A stretch of 64,000 nucleotides of DNA. It comes from Agapetus fuscipes (Eukaryota > Arthropoda > Insecta > Trichoptera > Glossosomatidae). Under the pieces are notes generated by a model, which made no database searches, was not told the DNA's origin, and saw only the letters and a list, made by a program, of their open reading frames with translations. Position numbers and translations under genes: made by a program. Location of the stretch: positions 8,827,229 through 8,891,228 of the forward strand of contig OX637356.1 in NCBI GenBank assembly GCA_951799405.1. Reading direction: 5' to 3'. Shown here piece by piece: positions 1 through 9,759 of this stretch; position 1 is the first letter of the stretch, and each line of letters starts with the position of its first letter.

Positions 1-184
1 TTTACATAGGTACACAAATATACAGAATTACAGAAAATACATAAATATCTACAAAGTAGGGAAGTACGTTTTATTTACTGCACCTCAGCCATTTAAGTAA
101 TGTTTTTTTTACTACAAACAATATTTTCAAGGTTTTAGAATTTTCGACTAAGCAAAATAATCTGCTGTCCTACATTAAAATACA

Positions 185-257
185 TCTGTAATCTTAGTTG
201 CAAATTAATATTGATATTTAAAATTCATATCTAATGCCATGTCCACAAGCATCCACT
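185..257 (-). repeat. Rep-C 3'-end fragment, degenerate
   Basis: Read on the reverse strand this resembles the Rep-C 3' end: TAATCTTAGTTGCAA, then a diverged ATTCATAT block and a CCACAAGC block, in the family order. Only the last 70 or so bases are present. It is old and diverged, so the call rests on the order of short blocks. Confidence 0.4.
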
Positions 258-1065
258 TGCCAAACAAACGCATGCCCACAATCAAACACTTCTTCATTTG
301 TACTAACTACGTAAAATTAGACCCTAACCTCCAATCGATATAAACCGTGCAACTCTCACCGATTTTTACTTGTATTGGACTTCCGTCCTTAGCAACCAAT
401 GGAAAAATATTTGCAAGCCTTTTCCCCAGTAACCTGGCTGTGTGTCAAGATTTGTCAATTCATGTGCGGACTTCATTCAATCATGCATTTTGTTTCCCCT
501 CCCTTCTCTCGCATTTCCTCCAAACGTCATCCGGATCTTTAATCAAAGATTCGCATCTTGATTACGTCGGAATTTCCCCTCTGATGTATGGAATGACTAG
601 TAATAAAGGGTGACTCTTAAATATTACAATATTGTCAGTAGGTATACCGCCTTCCACTCTTACACCCTCGGAAAATGTATGTAATCAAAATATTATAATG
701 TGTTTGGGGACACCCTATCGCTTGAAACATTGCAACCCGAGTATAAAATATAACTAGAACTTTGTACCAAAAAATGTGTGAAATATTAATCGTTCACCAG
801 AGGCGCTGTTTTAGTTTTTCGTACATTTTTGTAAACGCTATTGTTGAGCTTAAACGTAAAAGTTTCCTTTTCTGGAAACCGGAATTGATTTAAGAGACAT
901 TTGTGTGGGCTGCGAAAATGATACTTTGGTTTATGTGAAATATAGACTGCTTTTGGTCGAGCATTTTTCATGTTACAAATGGCTTAGCCTTGAAATCGAC
1001 AGTATGTTGAAGTATTTCACTGTGTAATTGGATGATTTTTCATTTGGGAGGGAAAATTTTGTATC
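258..1065. other. no gene seen; unplaced AT-rich sequence
   Basis: The only open frames are short and carry no recognisable motif. At 797-880 there is a block (GAGGCGCTGTTTTAG, then CGTACATTTTTGTAAACGC) whose diverged relatives lie near 19160, 30105, 53390 and 62450. This is a low-copy dispersed repeat of unknown class. Confidence 0.5.
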
Positions 1066-1556
1066 ATATCAGGAGGTGAGATTCAAAAATGGTCATGTCC
1101 GAAATTCAGAATTTTGGGAAATGAAGGATTTAGTTTTCGGTGTGTTCCATAGGCAAACTACTTTATTAAATGGCATTTATGAAAACCCGTTTTTATTATT
1201 ACGCTTATTTTATGAAAATCCTTTAACTTTTCCAGCAGAAACTCTTAAAAAAATGATTTTTTAAATGGACTTGACTAGTTTTGAATCGAAGTAATGGACT
1301 TGACTATATTTGAAAAATATTCGGTGGGACTTGACTATTATTGAAAACTACTTGATGGGACTTGACCATTTTTGTCATTCACTTTGTTAACAAGTTTTTA
1401 GGGCTGTCACAATATGTTGCGTGAAAATGAAATGAAATGAAATCAAAAAGAATTAATTATTGAAAACTCATATTATGGAGGGCCCTTGAGGTGTGACACA
1501 CACAACAACGGCGCTCTTTTGTCATGTATTAATTAAATCAAAATAAATTATCCTCA

Positions 1557-1592
1557 TATATATTTATATATATATATATATATATATTTATT
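1557..1592. repeat. AT dinucleotide microsatellite
   Basis: A nearly pure run of TA repeats lies inside the 1.4 kb inverted-repeat element. Confidence 0.9.
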
Positions 1593-1735
1593 CAGTACAG
1601 TGTTAAAGTACACAATATTATAATGTTAATGTTTTTAAAAATGTTGTTCTACATACTGCTACAACAACTCCATTTACCTTCTTTATAAAGTATTTAATAG
1701 ACATATTTTTTGCCTTTCCAGTACCGGTTCAAATT

Positions 1736-1779
1736 CTTTTCCTTTGCGGTGTTATAGCTTTTCTTTTGCGGTGTTATAG
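1736..1779. repeat. 22-bp tandem duplication
   Basis: Two adjacent 22-bp copies at 1736-1757 and 1758-1779 share TTTGCGGTGTTATAG and differ at one base. A partial third copy (CTTTTG) follows. Confidence 0.9.
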
Positions 1780-2679
1780 CTTTTGTAAATTTTTAAAATA
1801 AAACTGTCTTGGCCTTTTTTTTCCGGAATTTCGAAATTTTTTGAATTGAAGTTGTTTATGTCCTGTAATCTAAGTGAGCAGCATTGAATAATGCATATTG
1901 CATATAAACAACTAATCAATATAAAAGTGAATATGTAGGTACATCATAATTTTTTATACTTATATGTACATATTTACTTTTAAGTGACAACCCTATATTG
2001 AAATTACTAAGAAAAGTAGGGACTTTTTTTTCTTCGATATCTCTCTTTTCGAGGATTCCGGCTGTTGCTTTCTTTTTCTCGCTTGATGAGGCAGTACCTC
2101 TTCTCTAATATTCTCCATAATTTCTTCTTAAATATGTGAAAAAACAAGTATAAATCCTTAGTTTTTAAGAGCACTCTCAATACGTGTCTTCCGAGTCAAC
2201 TGTCACCGAATGTATGGTAATAAACAAGATGGCGGTTGTAAATCGAGTCACACTATTGGTCGGAACGGACCTGACTATATTTGAAACTCAACTGTTTAAA
2301 AAATGACCACTTTTGAAAATGAAGTAGTTTTATTACTGCTTATAAACAACAAATTCACGGATTTGACTATTTTTTAAATACATATACTAAATCTACCGAA
2401 AATACTGAATAAAACTACAATAAAATCCCAAAAAAGATAAATTTGGACTTGACCACTTTTGAATCTCACCTCCTGATATATGAACATACATACAATCTTT
2501 ATTCAAAAGTAGGTAGGTACAAACGGGTATTTGTCTATTTCTTTGTAATATTGCTACTTTTGTAATAAAGACAGATCACTTACGGTACCTCAAAAAAAAA
2601 GTGTATTTTTTTTGTTTATTAACACCTATTTGAGTCCTAGCATAGAGCCAAAGACAACTATCTACGATTTTTTTCGAAA

Positions 2680-2876
2680 CGCGTGATGTGTGGAACCTTT
2701 TTATTTTCACTGGTAAGGAGCCAGCCTTACGCCAACTGGCCTTTCCCAGATCCTGAGGATCATGGTTCTCTTTTGCTGTGAAGGCTGAGTCTTGCCGGTA
2801 TCATAACTTTAAGTTTGAAAGAAACAAGTCTATAGAATGCTGAAAGCCTTCTACCAACTGAGCTATCGAGAGGACT
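2680..2876 (-). repeat. Rep-A tRNA-derived SINE, diverged
   Basis: On the reverse strand the copy starts with the tRNA-like A box (ATAGCTCAGTTGGTAGAAGG, 2852-2868). It continues through the body found in the better copies (GCCGGCAAGA-like, AAGGCTGAGT) and ends with TTTTCACTGG and AAGGTTCCACAC-like tail sequence. The B box is badly eroded. It is shorter than the 320 bp copies because of internal deletions. Confidence 0.7.
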
Positions 2877-3214
2877 ACTAATTTTCTTTATGTTTTTGGT
2901 AACTCACCCAGTCAAAACTACAAGAAAACTCAAAGTATTCGGGCCATTGACCGAATTAAAACGTAAACAATAAAAACATTCCAACTGCAGTAGGTATTTA
3001 GATTTAAAATCAGTTTAGATAGTTGGTCTGTGTGTTCACGTCCCATCAAACGGAATTTATTGTGTGGAAGATTTTCTCTTGATGTTTTCCACAGTACAAG
3101 ACTGTTGTCTGTCTTAGAAGATAAAAGCTATTGATCTTTCTTGTCAACATGGTTGCATAATTACTTATTTACCTTGTTATTTGTGTATTTAAAATGTATT
3201 TTGATAATGGACTT

Positions 3215-3368
3215 AGAATAAATTTACTGAGATACAAAGCTCACATTAACATTAACCTTGCAACTCTTGTGCTGCCCTTCCCTGAAACCGGAGTGGCACT
3301 TGCAAAAATGAATCATTTTTTTACAGCATGGGGGTCAGCCTCATTCCAGCGTATTAGTCAAGGAACCA
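3215..3368 (-). repeat. Rep-C copy, 5' part
   Basis: The reverse strand begins at TTCCTTGACTAATACG and carries the Rep-C core: GCTGACCCCCATGCTGTAAA, TTTGCAAGTGCCACTCC and the hairpin-forming block around TTCAGGGAAGG. The 3' third is missing. The 82-codon frame through it is not a gene. Confidence 0.75.
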
Positions 3369-3544
3369 TCAAATATTTGTTTACCTTTACCCTAGCAATC
3401 CCGCAGTGCGACGTAATGATTTTGTTGTCTGGCCTCCTCTAGCGTAATGGCGACGACAAAATACAAGACAAGCTGTTATAATTATTTTACCAAAAGTTGT
3501 ATTGAAAACTGAGCGACTATATACTGAATGAATAATGACGCAGT

Positions 3545-3625
3545 ATGTCAAACGTGTGGGTATTTTTTTTATCTTTAAAGTCACATAAGCTAACGTTGAA
3601 GATACCGGACGTAAGACTCTCTTTT
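3545..3625. mobile_element. one-armed fragment of the 57 kb MITE
   Basis: The stretch TAAAGTCACATAAGCTAACG followed by TTGAAGATACCGG matches, on the opposite strand, an arm of the inverted-repeat element at 57075-57210. Only one arm is present here. Confidence 0.5.
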
Positions 3626-3933
3626 TGCTGCTCTGTTGTAGTTTCCATATCATTTTTGGTAAAATTCTATGTTTGAGTAAAGTTTCATACTTACTTGGGG
3701 CACTGCAGAGAAAAGCATTAATTTTCTTGAATCCTTACATCTTGTGTAACATGTATGAGGTGTGAGTCATGAGCTATTTCGTTTATAGTAATAAATTACA
3801 AGCGCAGTCATATATTTGGCAAGAGATCGTCACCTCTAATATCATCAGCTCTCAATGCCTGAAATCTTGATCTCTCTACTAATTCATTATTAGAATAGAA
3901 CATGATTATTGCACACCTCAGTGTGAGAAGTCG

Positions 3934-4206
3934 ATGACTTTTCAGTTTGCCAAAAATGGGTGCGAATTGACTGGCATTGTTGACAGCTTTGCCATTATTC
4001 ATTTTGGTTCAAAAATAGCTGGATCAGGATCAAATTGTCCACATTGTTCGGTTACCAACCCTTCCACCTGGGATCAGCTGCCTCCAAACATGCGTGCCAA
4101 GAAAAGTGTTGAATCCTTCAAACAAGGAATGAAGACCCATCTCTACCATGTTATATGTATTGTGACGTTTTGGTGTCTCACTGTCAGTCATGTATATATT
4201 TGTTAA
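3934..4206 (+). pseudogene. LINE (CR1/L2-like) reverse transcriptase C-terminus and 3' tail
   Basis: The last part of the frame reads TNPSTWDQLPPNMR, then VESFKQGMKTHLY. This is the tail signature W-x(2)-LP-x(2)-R ... FK-x(3)-KTHL of the CR1/L2/Rex group of reverse transcriptases. The stop at 4204-4206 runs straight into an AAAT tail at 4206-4228, as expected of a LINE 3' end. The polymerase and endonuclease domains are absent, so this is a 5'-truncated dead copy. Residues before about codon 28 of the frame do not look like the family and may be flanking sequence. Confidence 0.7.
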
Positions 4207-4228
4207 ATAAATAAATAAATAAATAAAT
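4206..4228 (+). repeat. AAAT microsatellite, LINE 3' tail
   Basis: About six AAAT units directly follow the stop of the LINE remnant. I infer that they are its 3' tail and not an independent microsatellite. Confidence 0.8.
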
Positions 4229-4379
4229 CTCTTCATTGCGTCAACGCTGATAGCGCCAGAAAGTGTCAGAAGTTACAAAATGGAACTCTACAAATCATCA
4301 TCACGAATTCTATTAACTGAGCCATCGATCAGACATGTTTTGCGTGGATATGTAAAGTTTCCATGGATATTAAAGTTGG

Positions 4380-4550
4380 AGCAGGTAAAGGAGATGGTTC
4401 TGGAGGGACCACGCAGACCGCATGTATGAAGATAGGTGAAGCCGAGTACAGAATTTATAAGACGGCCAGCGTCCACCAGGCCGCCCACCCAAGAGATGGA
4501 AGAGCAGCTGGTCTTCGTTCCACAATAGACAGTCATAGATCTAAGAGCTG
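4380..4550 (+). pseudogene. LINE reverse transcriptase C-terminal remnant
   Basis: This resembles the remnant at 22490-22660: both carry a WRDRM/WRDHADRM-like block, a CCxGGxC-rich stretch and AGATGGAAGA-CAGCTGGTCTTC (R-W-K-S/N-S-W). Related LINE tails read G-R-P-P-K-R-W-x-D. Several frame changes separate the matching blocks. No polymerase domain is present. Confidence 0.55.
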
Positions 4551-4599
4551 AAATATGAAGGATTTTTAATTTTTTAAACATTCGTAATGTAAATAAGTT

Positions 4600-4800
4600 A
4601 TATCTATGAAAGAACATCCAGAGCCGAAAAAGATCGACCCAGGATGTCCAAAAAGAGATCACAGCTTAGGCCTTAGATGGATTGATGATGTTCAGGGGGC
4701 TGCAAGGAAAAGGTAGCTGAATAAGACTGAACAATCGACTTGGATAAAAATGGAAGAGGCTTACAACATATACAGACAGGATGAGAAATAATATCAAAGG
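4600..4800 (+). pseudogene. LINE reverse transcriptase C-terminal remnant, second family
   Basis: The frame from about 4642 reads GLRWIDDVQGAARKR, a stop, then STWIKMEEAYNIYRQDEK. It follows the pattern R-W-x-D-D-V ... W-x(3)-EAY of LINE tails such as the better one at 51883-52218. Two in-frame stops show that it is dead. Confidence 0.6.
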
Positions 4801-5470
4801 AATCATGTGGTAGATATAATCTGAGTACCTAAGGGAGTGGCCCCTCTTGCAGTACAGTGTACGCTCAGGTTATTTTTGGCCCTCGCCGACTGTGTTCGAG
4901 ACGATACATTTCATTTGGTATCGGATGCGCCTGTTGCTCTCAACTCTACACTGGTCTTATTATTGGACTTGCCTGTATTTAAATGCAAGATTTCACTTTT
5001 TAAATGAATATTTATTTCGTCGCCGTTACGCTATGGGTAGCCAGTTCCCATTCATGCGTCTCCACTTTATTGTCTCTGCACAAATTCCATAAGGAAGAAG
5101 GCGATCTTTTGTGATTGGTACGCTTTTAGTGCTTCCTTAAAAATGGCAACAGAGATTATCTCATTCCTGGTGGTAGTCTGTTCCACTCCATCGGTCCCGC
5201 TATCTGGAAAGCACGGTCTCCAAAATTACTGCGTATTTGAAAGTATTGCTGCACCACCCTCGCACATCTACTATCAAGGAAATCTATCTTACTCTCCTAT
5301 TCTTACTATCAAGGAAATTCTATTATAGATTATAGAAAGAAAGACAAATAAGTGCATGCTCATCACAATATTTATGTTCTAAAAAGGTTTCGGAGAAAGG
5401 AATTTAAAGCCGATATATTTACAGTCAATTATTGTATCAGTTGGGTTTAAGTTAGAATTACGGTCGTTTG
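4801..5470. other. no gene seen
   Basis: Short frames only. At 5250-5325 there is an imperfect direct repeat of CTATCAAGGAAAT followed by CTTACTCTCCTATTCTTA. Nothing else is recognised. Confidence 0.4.
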
Positions 5471-5477
5471 ACATGTT

Positions 5478-5678
5478 GACAATTATATTAATTTTAAAAT
5501 AAACAAATTTCAAAATTTAATTTAACTCGGATATTTCACGAACCGTTTAGAGAGAACTTACATCATTCTCGACGTTTCGTCGGCGACGTAGCCAACGTCT
5601 TCAGGAGAACATCCTCTCTGCACGACGACTGAGGATGTTCATTTGAAATTTGTTTAGTTTTAAAATTAATATAATTGT
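5478..5678 (-). mobile_element. inverted-repeat element enclosing a hammerhead-like motif
   Basis: Arms at about 5478-5515 and 5641-5678 are inverted copies (GACAATTATATTAATTTTAA against TTAAAATTAATATAATTGTC, continuing into AAATTTC). The enclosed 125 bases carry the hammerhead-like motif at 5561-5614. A second short hairpin (GAACATCCTC with GAGGATGTTC, 5607-5640) overlaps it. Penelope-like retroelements and retrozymes are known to carry hammerhead ribozymes near their ends, but no protein of either type is visible here. Confidence 0.55.
5561..5614 (-). ncRNA. candidate hammerhead ribozyme (dimer-type, short stem III)
   Basis: On the reverse strand, in order: stem I strand UUCUC, core CUGAAGA (fits CUGANGA), one extra C, stem II GUUGGC / GCCGAC with a 6-base loop, core GAAA, then CGUC and GAGAA, which pairs back with UUCUC. 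The ACGU spanning the GAAA end is self-complementary, as in hammerheads thought to act as dimers with a very short stem III. Predicted cleavage is after the C of GUC at 5571. The extra C before stem II is a deviation that could weaken activity. Confidence 0.55.
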
Positions 5679-6124
5679 CAATTATTGTATCGAACGCGAT
5701 ATTAAAACTTGATAAGAAAATACAGACGATAAAAGAACATAATATACTGTATTTCACTATTACAATATGATTACGGAGAAGTAAATATTTTTTAAGTCTT
5801 TCTTTTTAGGTGCCCTGTAAAAGCAAAACGGGAAACTGGAAAAGACAATAAATAAAGAAATGTGTGAAAAGATTAAACACAGCCCACATTGTCTCCTCAT
5901 TGTGATGTGGAACAATCGGAGGAAAAAACGTCTTTAGGTTTAACAAAACTCGACAAACAAAACGCCTTTGTGTTCCGCCAACAAAGTTTCAAAGCTTTAT
6001 TCTGGATTAACATAAAAAAAAATATTTGGATAGATTTTGTTTTTGCCTTTTGTAAGTGCTAAGCTCACCATTGTATTAAAATAAAAAGGCTCTTGATTTT
6101 TTAAACCACATTAAAAAGAATATT

Positions 6125-6310
6125 ATTTTCCTTCTTACGATGGCGCTACAGTCCATATCTCTCCATGGTCTCCTGCAACATTCCCCTCCAGTTCCTCCTG
6201 TCCTCAGTGGCTGACTTCCAACTTGTCACATGGAGAAGCTGCTCTGCATCCGCTCTCACTTCGTCCTTCCACCTCATCTAGGTCTTACCACTTTTCACCT
6301 TCTGCCCGAA
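6125..6310 (-). pseudogene. LINE reverse transcriptase C-terminal remnant
   Basis: The reverse strand reads MRWKDEVRADAEQLLHVTSW, then EDRRNWRGMLQETMERYGL and a stop. It is the same family as the remnant at 59946-60197 (RPRLRWEDEVRKDA ... EAKGRYEL). The upstream polymerase region is lost, and one stop lies before RWKDEV. Confidence 0.7.
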
Positions 6311-6489
6311 GGTCCGTTCATAATTATTTTATGGACGCGTAAAAGTATTTTTTATCGTTTATAATTTTAAGCAGGGTTTTCTGGCCATCTTACGTTACCC
6401 AGAAAATTAATTTTTCTTCTGTCTATTTGTCAATTGGAGTGAGCAGTCTCGTCTATCCTTAACGATTGTATCGGTCGATCGCAAGCGAT

Positions 6490-6775
6490 AGAACACGGTA
6501 AAGAGCTGATCGAACAATCGGTTTGTGAATAAAATAAATCATCATCGCATAAGCATGGATCGCATAAGAAAGACCTGTCTGACAGAGGACATAAGATGGG
6601 GCAGGAAATTACTCGAGAGACCACGTGGATAGGATGGACCGTTGGAGAATCCCCCATGTGGCTGCCCACAGTATACTTGTAGGACATTGCGTGCAAGGAA
6701 GACCTCTAAAGAGATGAAGAGATAGCTGGTGCTCTACTTTCCAAGAGGACAATTACCGTATCAGTGATCTAAAAC
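6490..6775 (+). pseudogene. possible LINE C-terminal remnant, very weak
   Basis: A patch near 6595-6635 can be read as RWGRKLLERPRG, which resembles R-W-x-K-x-L-E-W-R-P-R of LINE tails, but the following sequence drifts between frames. It could equally be unrelated DNA. Confidence 0.25.
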
Positions 6776-6814
6776 AATTATAATAACCCTGGATAAACTT
6801 TTAAAATAATACGC

Positions 6815-7096
6815 TTGGATATATTAGAGAGACGTTTGGATGGCTTGACTTTAGCCAGTATACGTAACACGCCGTTTTTCGAACACGTTGTCCGTGGCAA
6901 TGAAGATACTCTGAAACGACTGCTTGTGATCGGTGGCTTGGAGGGAAATAGAGGAAGAAAAAGATCCCTCACGATAGATCGATCAAGGGAAGACAGCAGC
7001 AGACACCTCGGTGGTTGGAGCGCTACGGGCAGTGTCAAGGGAGAACTGGAGAAGAGTGGTTGCTCCCACACGGGTCACAAATTAAAACAAAATTAA
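6815..7096 (+). pseudogene. LINE reverse transcriptase C-terminal remnant
   Basis: The frame contains FFEHVVRGNEDTLKRLLVIG, then GLEGNRGRKRS. This fits the common LINE tail pattern Y-F-G-H-V-V-R ... G-x-x-E-G-K-R-x-R-G-R-S. About 90 codons remain out of a protein that would be near 900-1000. No polymerase motifs precede it, so I read it as a 5'-truncated insertion. Confidence 0.6.
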
Positions 7097-7845
7097 CTGT
7101 CGTTTTGTGAAAAGACAAATAGTAAATTATTGTTAATAATCGTGGGCATAAGACGTGGGCACGGTGTATGAATAGTCGTACGTTTGTTTACCAGCTCACC
7201 TTCTCTATTCCCCACGTTTCATATTCACCATATTGTTCCTACGATGACATTGCATTATTCTGGTCTCCGCATACATGTTGCATAACATTTGAATGCGATT
7301 TGAATAATGTAGGAGCGTTTCAAAATGTGAGCATTGTCAAAGCTGGGAGACTGAAAATATACACGAAATAATTGTGTGCTTATAAAGTGAATCGTATAAT
7401 ATCAAAGGCGGTAATCTAAGATTTTTTGTGAATGAAACAAATTAATGTTTGCATGGATAATGAATTTTTGTATGTTTTCATGTATTAATCTGATTTTTGG
7501 AAAGAAATCCTAGGTTGCCATCTTTGATTCAATGCGACTGAAGTATCAGTTCAAGAAATTACGCACTATCATTGTATTGTATTGGTGAGAATATATTTGA
7601 ATTGATATGGCTTCCTTATTTTGTTGTTGTTTTTTTTTTTACAAAAGCTTATGTAAATGATACGAGATGTTATAGGCAGAATGATAAACGATTTACTAAT
7701 AGTGTGTTTACTTATATAAAACAAAATATTTAAAAAAAATCACTTTCCGACTTATTGTTCACGACAAATTGGACACAAATTGGTTAAAAGATCTGAAAAA
7801 TCGGTTACCAAAAAATCGGGTAGCATCAAATTTAGGTTAGATTTT
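7097..7845. other. no gene seen; AT-rich
   Basis: Only short frames and poly-T/poly-A runs. No repeat family from elsewhere in the window is recognised. Confidence 0.5.
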
Positions 7846-7847
7846 CG

Positions 7848-8110
7848 TTCTAATCTAATCTAATCTAAGCTGCAAAGATATATATCATTTAAGATTTATA
7901 CTAAATGCATTCCCACAAGCAGATATGTATAATTTCGCGCTAACACATGCCGCATGTAGACCTACAATATAAAAACCCAATCTCAAATGAACATAAGCCT
8001 TGCAACTCTTGCCGTCCTTCCCTGAAACAGGGGTGACATTGGCAAAGTGAACCAATTTTTATATTATGGGTGGTCAGCCGCATAACAACCTATAAGTCAA
8101 GGAACATACA
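7848..8110 (-). repeat. Rep-C copy, near full length
   Basis: On the reverse strand this runs from TTCCTTGACTTATAGGTTG to the 3' tail TTAGATTAGATTAGATTAG. The core hairpin CCCCTGTTTCAGGG and the block TTAGCGCGAAATTATAC are intact. It lies about 100 bases downstream of the LINE stop at 8207 on the same strand, an arrangement repeated at 37793-38160. Confidence 0.85.
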
Positions 8111-9060
8111 TGACAAATTACATTTTTTAAATCAAAGAATAAAAATAACAATATATACATGGACATAAAAAACCAAATCATAAAACCAATTTCACTTTAA
8201 CAAACCCTAGCCGCCAACATCACAGATCAACCGCCATTTCTTTCTATCCTTGCATACTTCTTTCATTTCCTCCAGAGTCATAACCTTCTTCATACAAGCT
8301 CTTCTTTTATTATGACTCTGGATATTCCATTCATTCGCAATTTCGGATATTTGGTCCATCCATACCTTTCTCGGTCTTCCTCTACCACGACATCCATCTA
8401 TTCTACCAACAGATACTTTCTTCGTCAGTCTTTCCTCATTTATTCTCTCCATATGCCCAAACCATCTTAACAAACTTCTTTTAATCTTCATTTTCACACT
8501 TTCTTTTGCACCACATTCTTTTCTTACAAAATCATTCCTCACCCTGTCACTCCGTTTTTTCCCAATCATACTTCTTAGAAAGTCCATTTCAACAGTATGG
8601 ACTTTACTAATTTCACTTTCATTCACCGTCCAGGCCTCGCTTCCATACATCAAGGTGGGTAAAAGTATGCCACTGCGTACCGCCAATCGAGCATTTTTAG
8701 ATATGTTTTGATTTTTGGCGATACAAGCTGTGGCACCCAGTACACACCTGCCCGTCATTACTCTTCTTTCAAGTTCACCTGTCATTCTTCCATCTTTTTC
8801 AAACTTACTTCCCAAGTAGGTATACAAACTCATTTACCACATCAACATTCATTCCGTTTATTTTAAATTCGTAGTTCGTATTTTCTTCATTTCTTTCAAA
8901 AATCAAAACATTCGTCTTACTTGCATTCAATTTCAAATAATAACCTAGCAGAGCTTCATTCAATCTAGAGAGCATCGTTTGCAATTCTACTGCTGAGTCC
9001 GATACAAAAACAGCATCATCCGCATACAGTAGAACACTCACTTTGCGTTCGTTAGACATA

Positions 9061-9147
9061 TTTTTAAAATTAAATAAATAGCCGGATTTTATACGAACCG
9101 TTAATGGAGAATCTCAGTGTTCTCGACGTTTCGTTGGCTTCATGATA
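9061..9147 (-). mobile_element. hammerhead-like fragment inserted in the LINE
   Basis: The reverse strand carries GCCAACGAAACGTCGAGAAC. This matches the 3' half (stem II strand, GAAA, CGUC, stem I) of the motif at 5561-5614. Both copies also share CGAACCGTT about 30 bases away. The 5' core is reduced to ATGAAG, so it cannot fold as a full ribozyme. It interrupts the reverse transcriptase between its GVRQGCVMSP and YADD blocks. Confidence 0.6.
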
Positions 9148-9299
9148 AAAAAGATGGATCTCCTGACTTTGTTAAAAAGTCATGGGCTCATCACACATCC
9201 TTGCCTTACACCCTGAATAACCTCAAACCATTCACTATACTCGTACTCACCATCAATATGAATGCATGCTATACTATTCTCATAGTAAATAATTAGCAT

Positions 9300-9342
9300 C
9301 ACAGATCAAGAATTTGAAAGAACTTTATTCTTTGATCTGTGG
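9300..9342. mobile_element. 43-base hairpin insertion with 7-bp target duplication
   Basis: Arms CACAGATCAAGA and TCTTTGATCTGTG flank a short loop. TTAGCAT lies directly on both sides (9293-9299 and 9343-9349). Removing the insert and one TTAGCAT rejoins the reverse transcriptase sequence, so this is a real insertion. The duplication size and the CACAG end suggest a hAT-type internal-deletion derivative. Confidence 0.6.
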
Positions 9343-9487
9343 TTAGCATGCACTGCATTTAGGAGAGCCCCATTCACACCGTATGCTTTCAAAACATCCC
9401 ACAACATACCTCTGTCTACTGAGTCAAAAGCCTTTTCCAGATCTACAATAACCGTGAACTGCTTTCCCATCACCGACAATTGTTTTT

Positions 9488-9532
9488 TTGGTCCATCATT
9501 GAGTTATAACTTATAACTCAATGATGGACCAA
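9488..9532. repeat. perfect palindrome, 22-bp arms
   Basis: Arms 9488-9509 (TTGGTCCATCATTGAGTTAT plus AA) and 9511-9532 are exact inverted copies around a single C. The palindrome sits at the truncated 5' edge of the LINE remnant. Confidence 0.95.
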
Positions 9533-9723
9533 ATATAAGGTTTAAAGGGTGCTTAATGTGCTAATGGTATAGCCCATAGAGGTATAGCCTTACACAAAAT
9601 GGAGTAGGTACGGCTGTGCTATTATTTTATTCCTGTGGCTATTATTCTCAATGATTATTCTTAAACATTTCAAGATCATCGCTTGGAAGTATTTCATTTG
9701 AAACGCCATTTAAATTAAGAACA

Positions 9724-9759
9724 GTTGGTAGCCATACATAAAATGGTGGATGGCTACCG
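9724..9759. repeat. short inverted repeat GGTAGCCA / TGGCTACC
   Basis: Eight-base arms with a loop of about 20 bases lie within otherwise featureless sequence. Confidence 0.5.

Larger units (their letters stand above)
1070..2475. mobile_element. 1.4 kb terminal-inverted-repeat element with internal GGACTTGAC repeats
   Basis: The two ends are inverted copies of about 34 bp: 1070-1103 starts CAGGAGGTGAGATTCAAAA, and 2442-2475 reads the same on the other strand with about three mismatches. ATAT lies immediately outside both ends and may be a 4-bp target duplication, although AT-rich flanks make this weak. A motif close to GGACTTGACTATTTTTGAA, which is also the inner part of the inverted repeat, recurs at about 1265, 1293, 1325, 1355, 2268, 2358 and 2443. 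No transposase frame is visible, so I read it as a non-autonomous DNA transposon with subterminal repeats. The superfamily is not assigned. Confidence 0.6.
8111..9482 (-). pseudogene. non-LTR retrotransposon reverse transcriptase, interrupted remnant
   Basis: Reverse-strand pieces in order: 9482-9350 (VDLEKAFDSVDRGMLWDVL, polymerase block A), 9292-9148 (GVRQGCVMSP, the following palm block), 9059-8805 (LLYADDAVFVSD, the catalytic YADD) and 8833-8207 (TLMYGSEAW; MKIKRSLLRWFGHMER; GCRGRGRPRKVW; KWRLICD). This matches the second half of LINE polyproteins common in insects. It is broken by a 43-base hairpin insertion (9300-9342), an 85-base hammerhead-like insertion (9061-9147) and a frameshift near 8820. 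The endonuclease half is absent. The stretch 8110-8206 is the 3' untranslated part leading into Rep-C. Confidence 0.85.

Noticed and set aside
4288..4662. 124-codon reverse-strand frame
   Set aside because: Antisense shadow of the forward LINE C-terminal remnants at 4380-4800.
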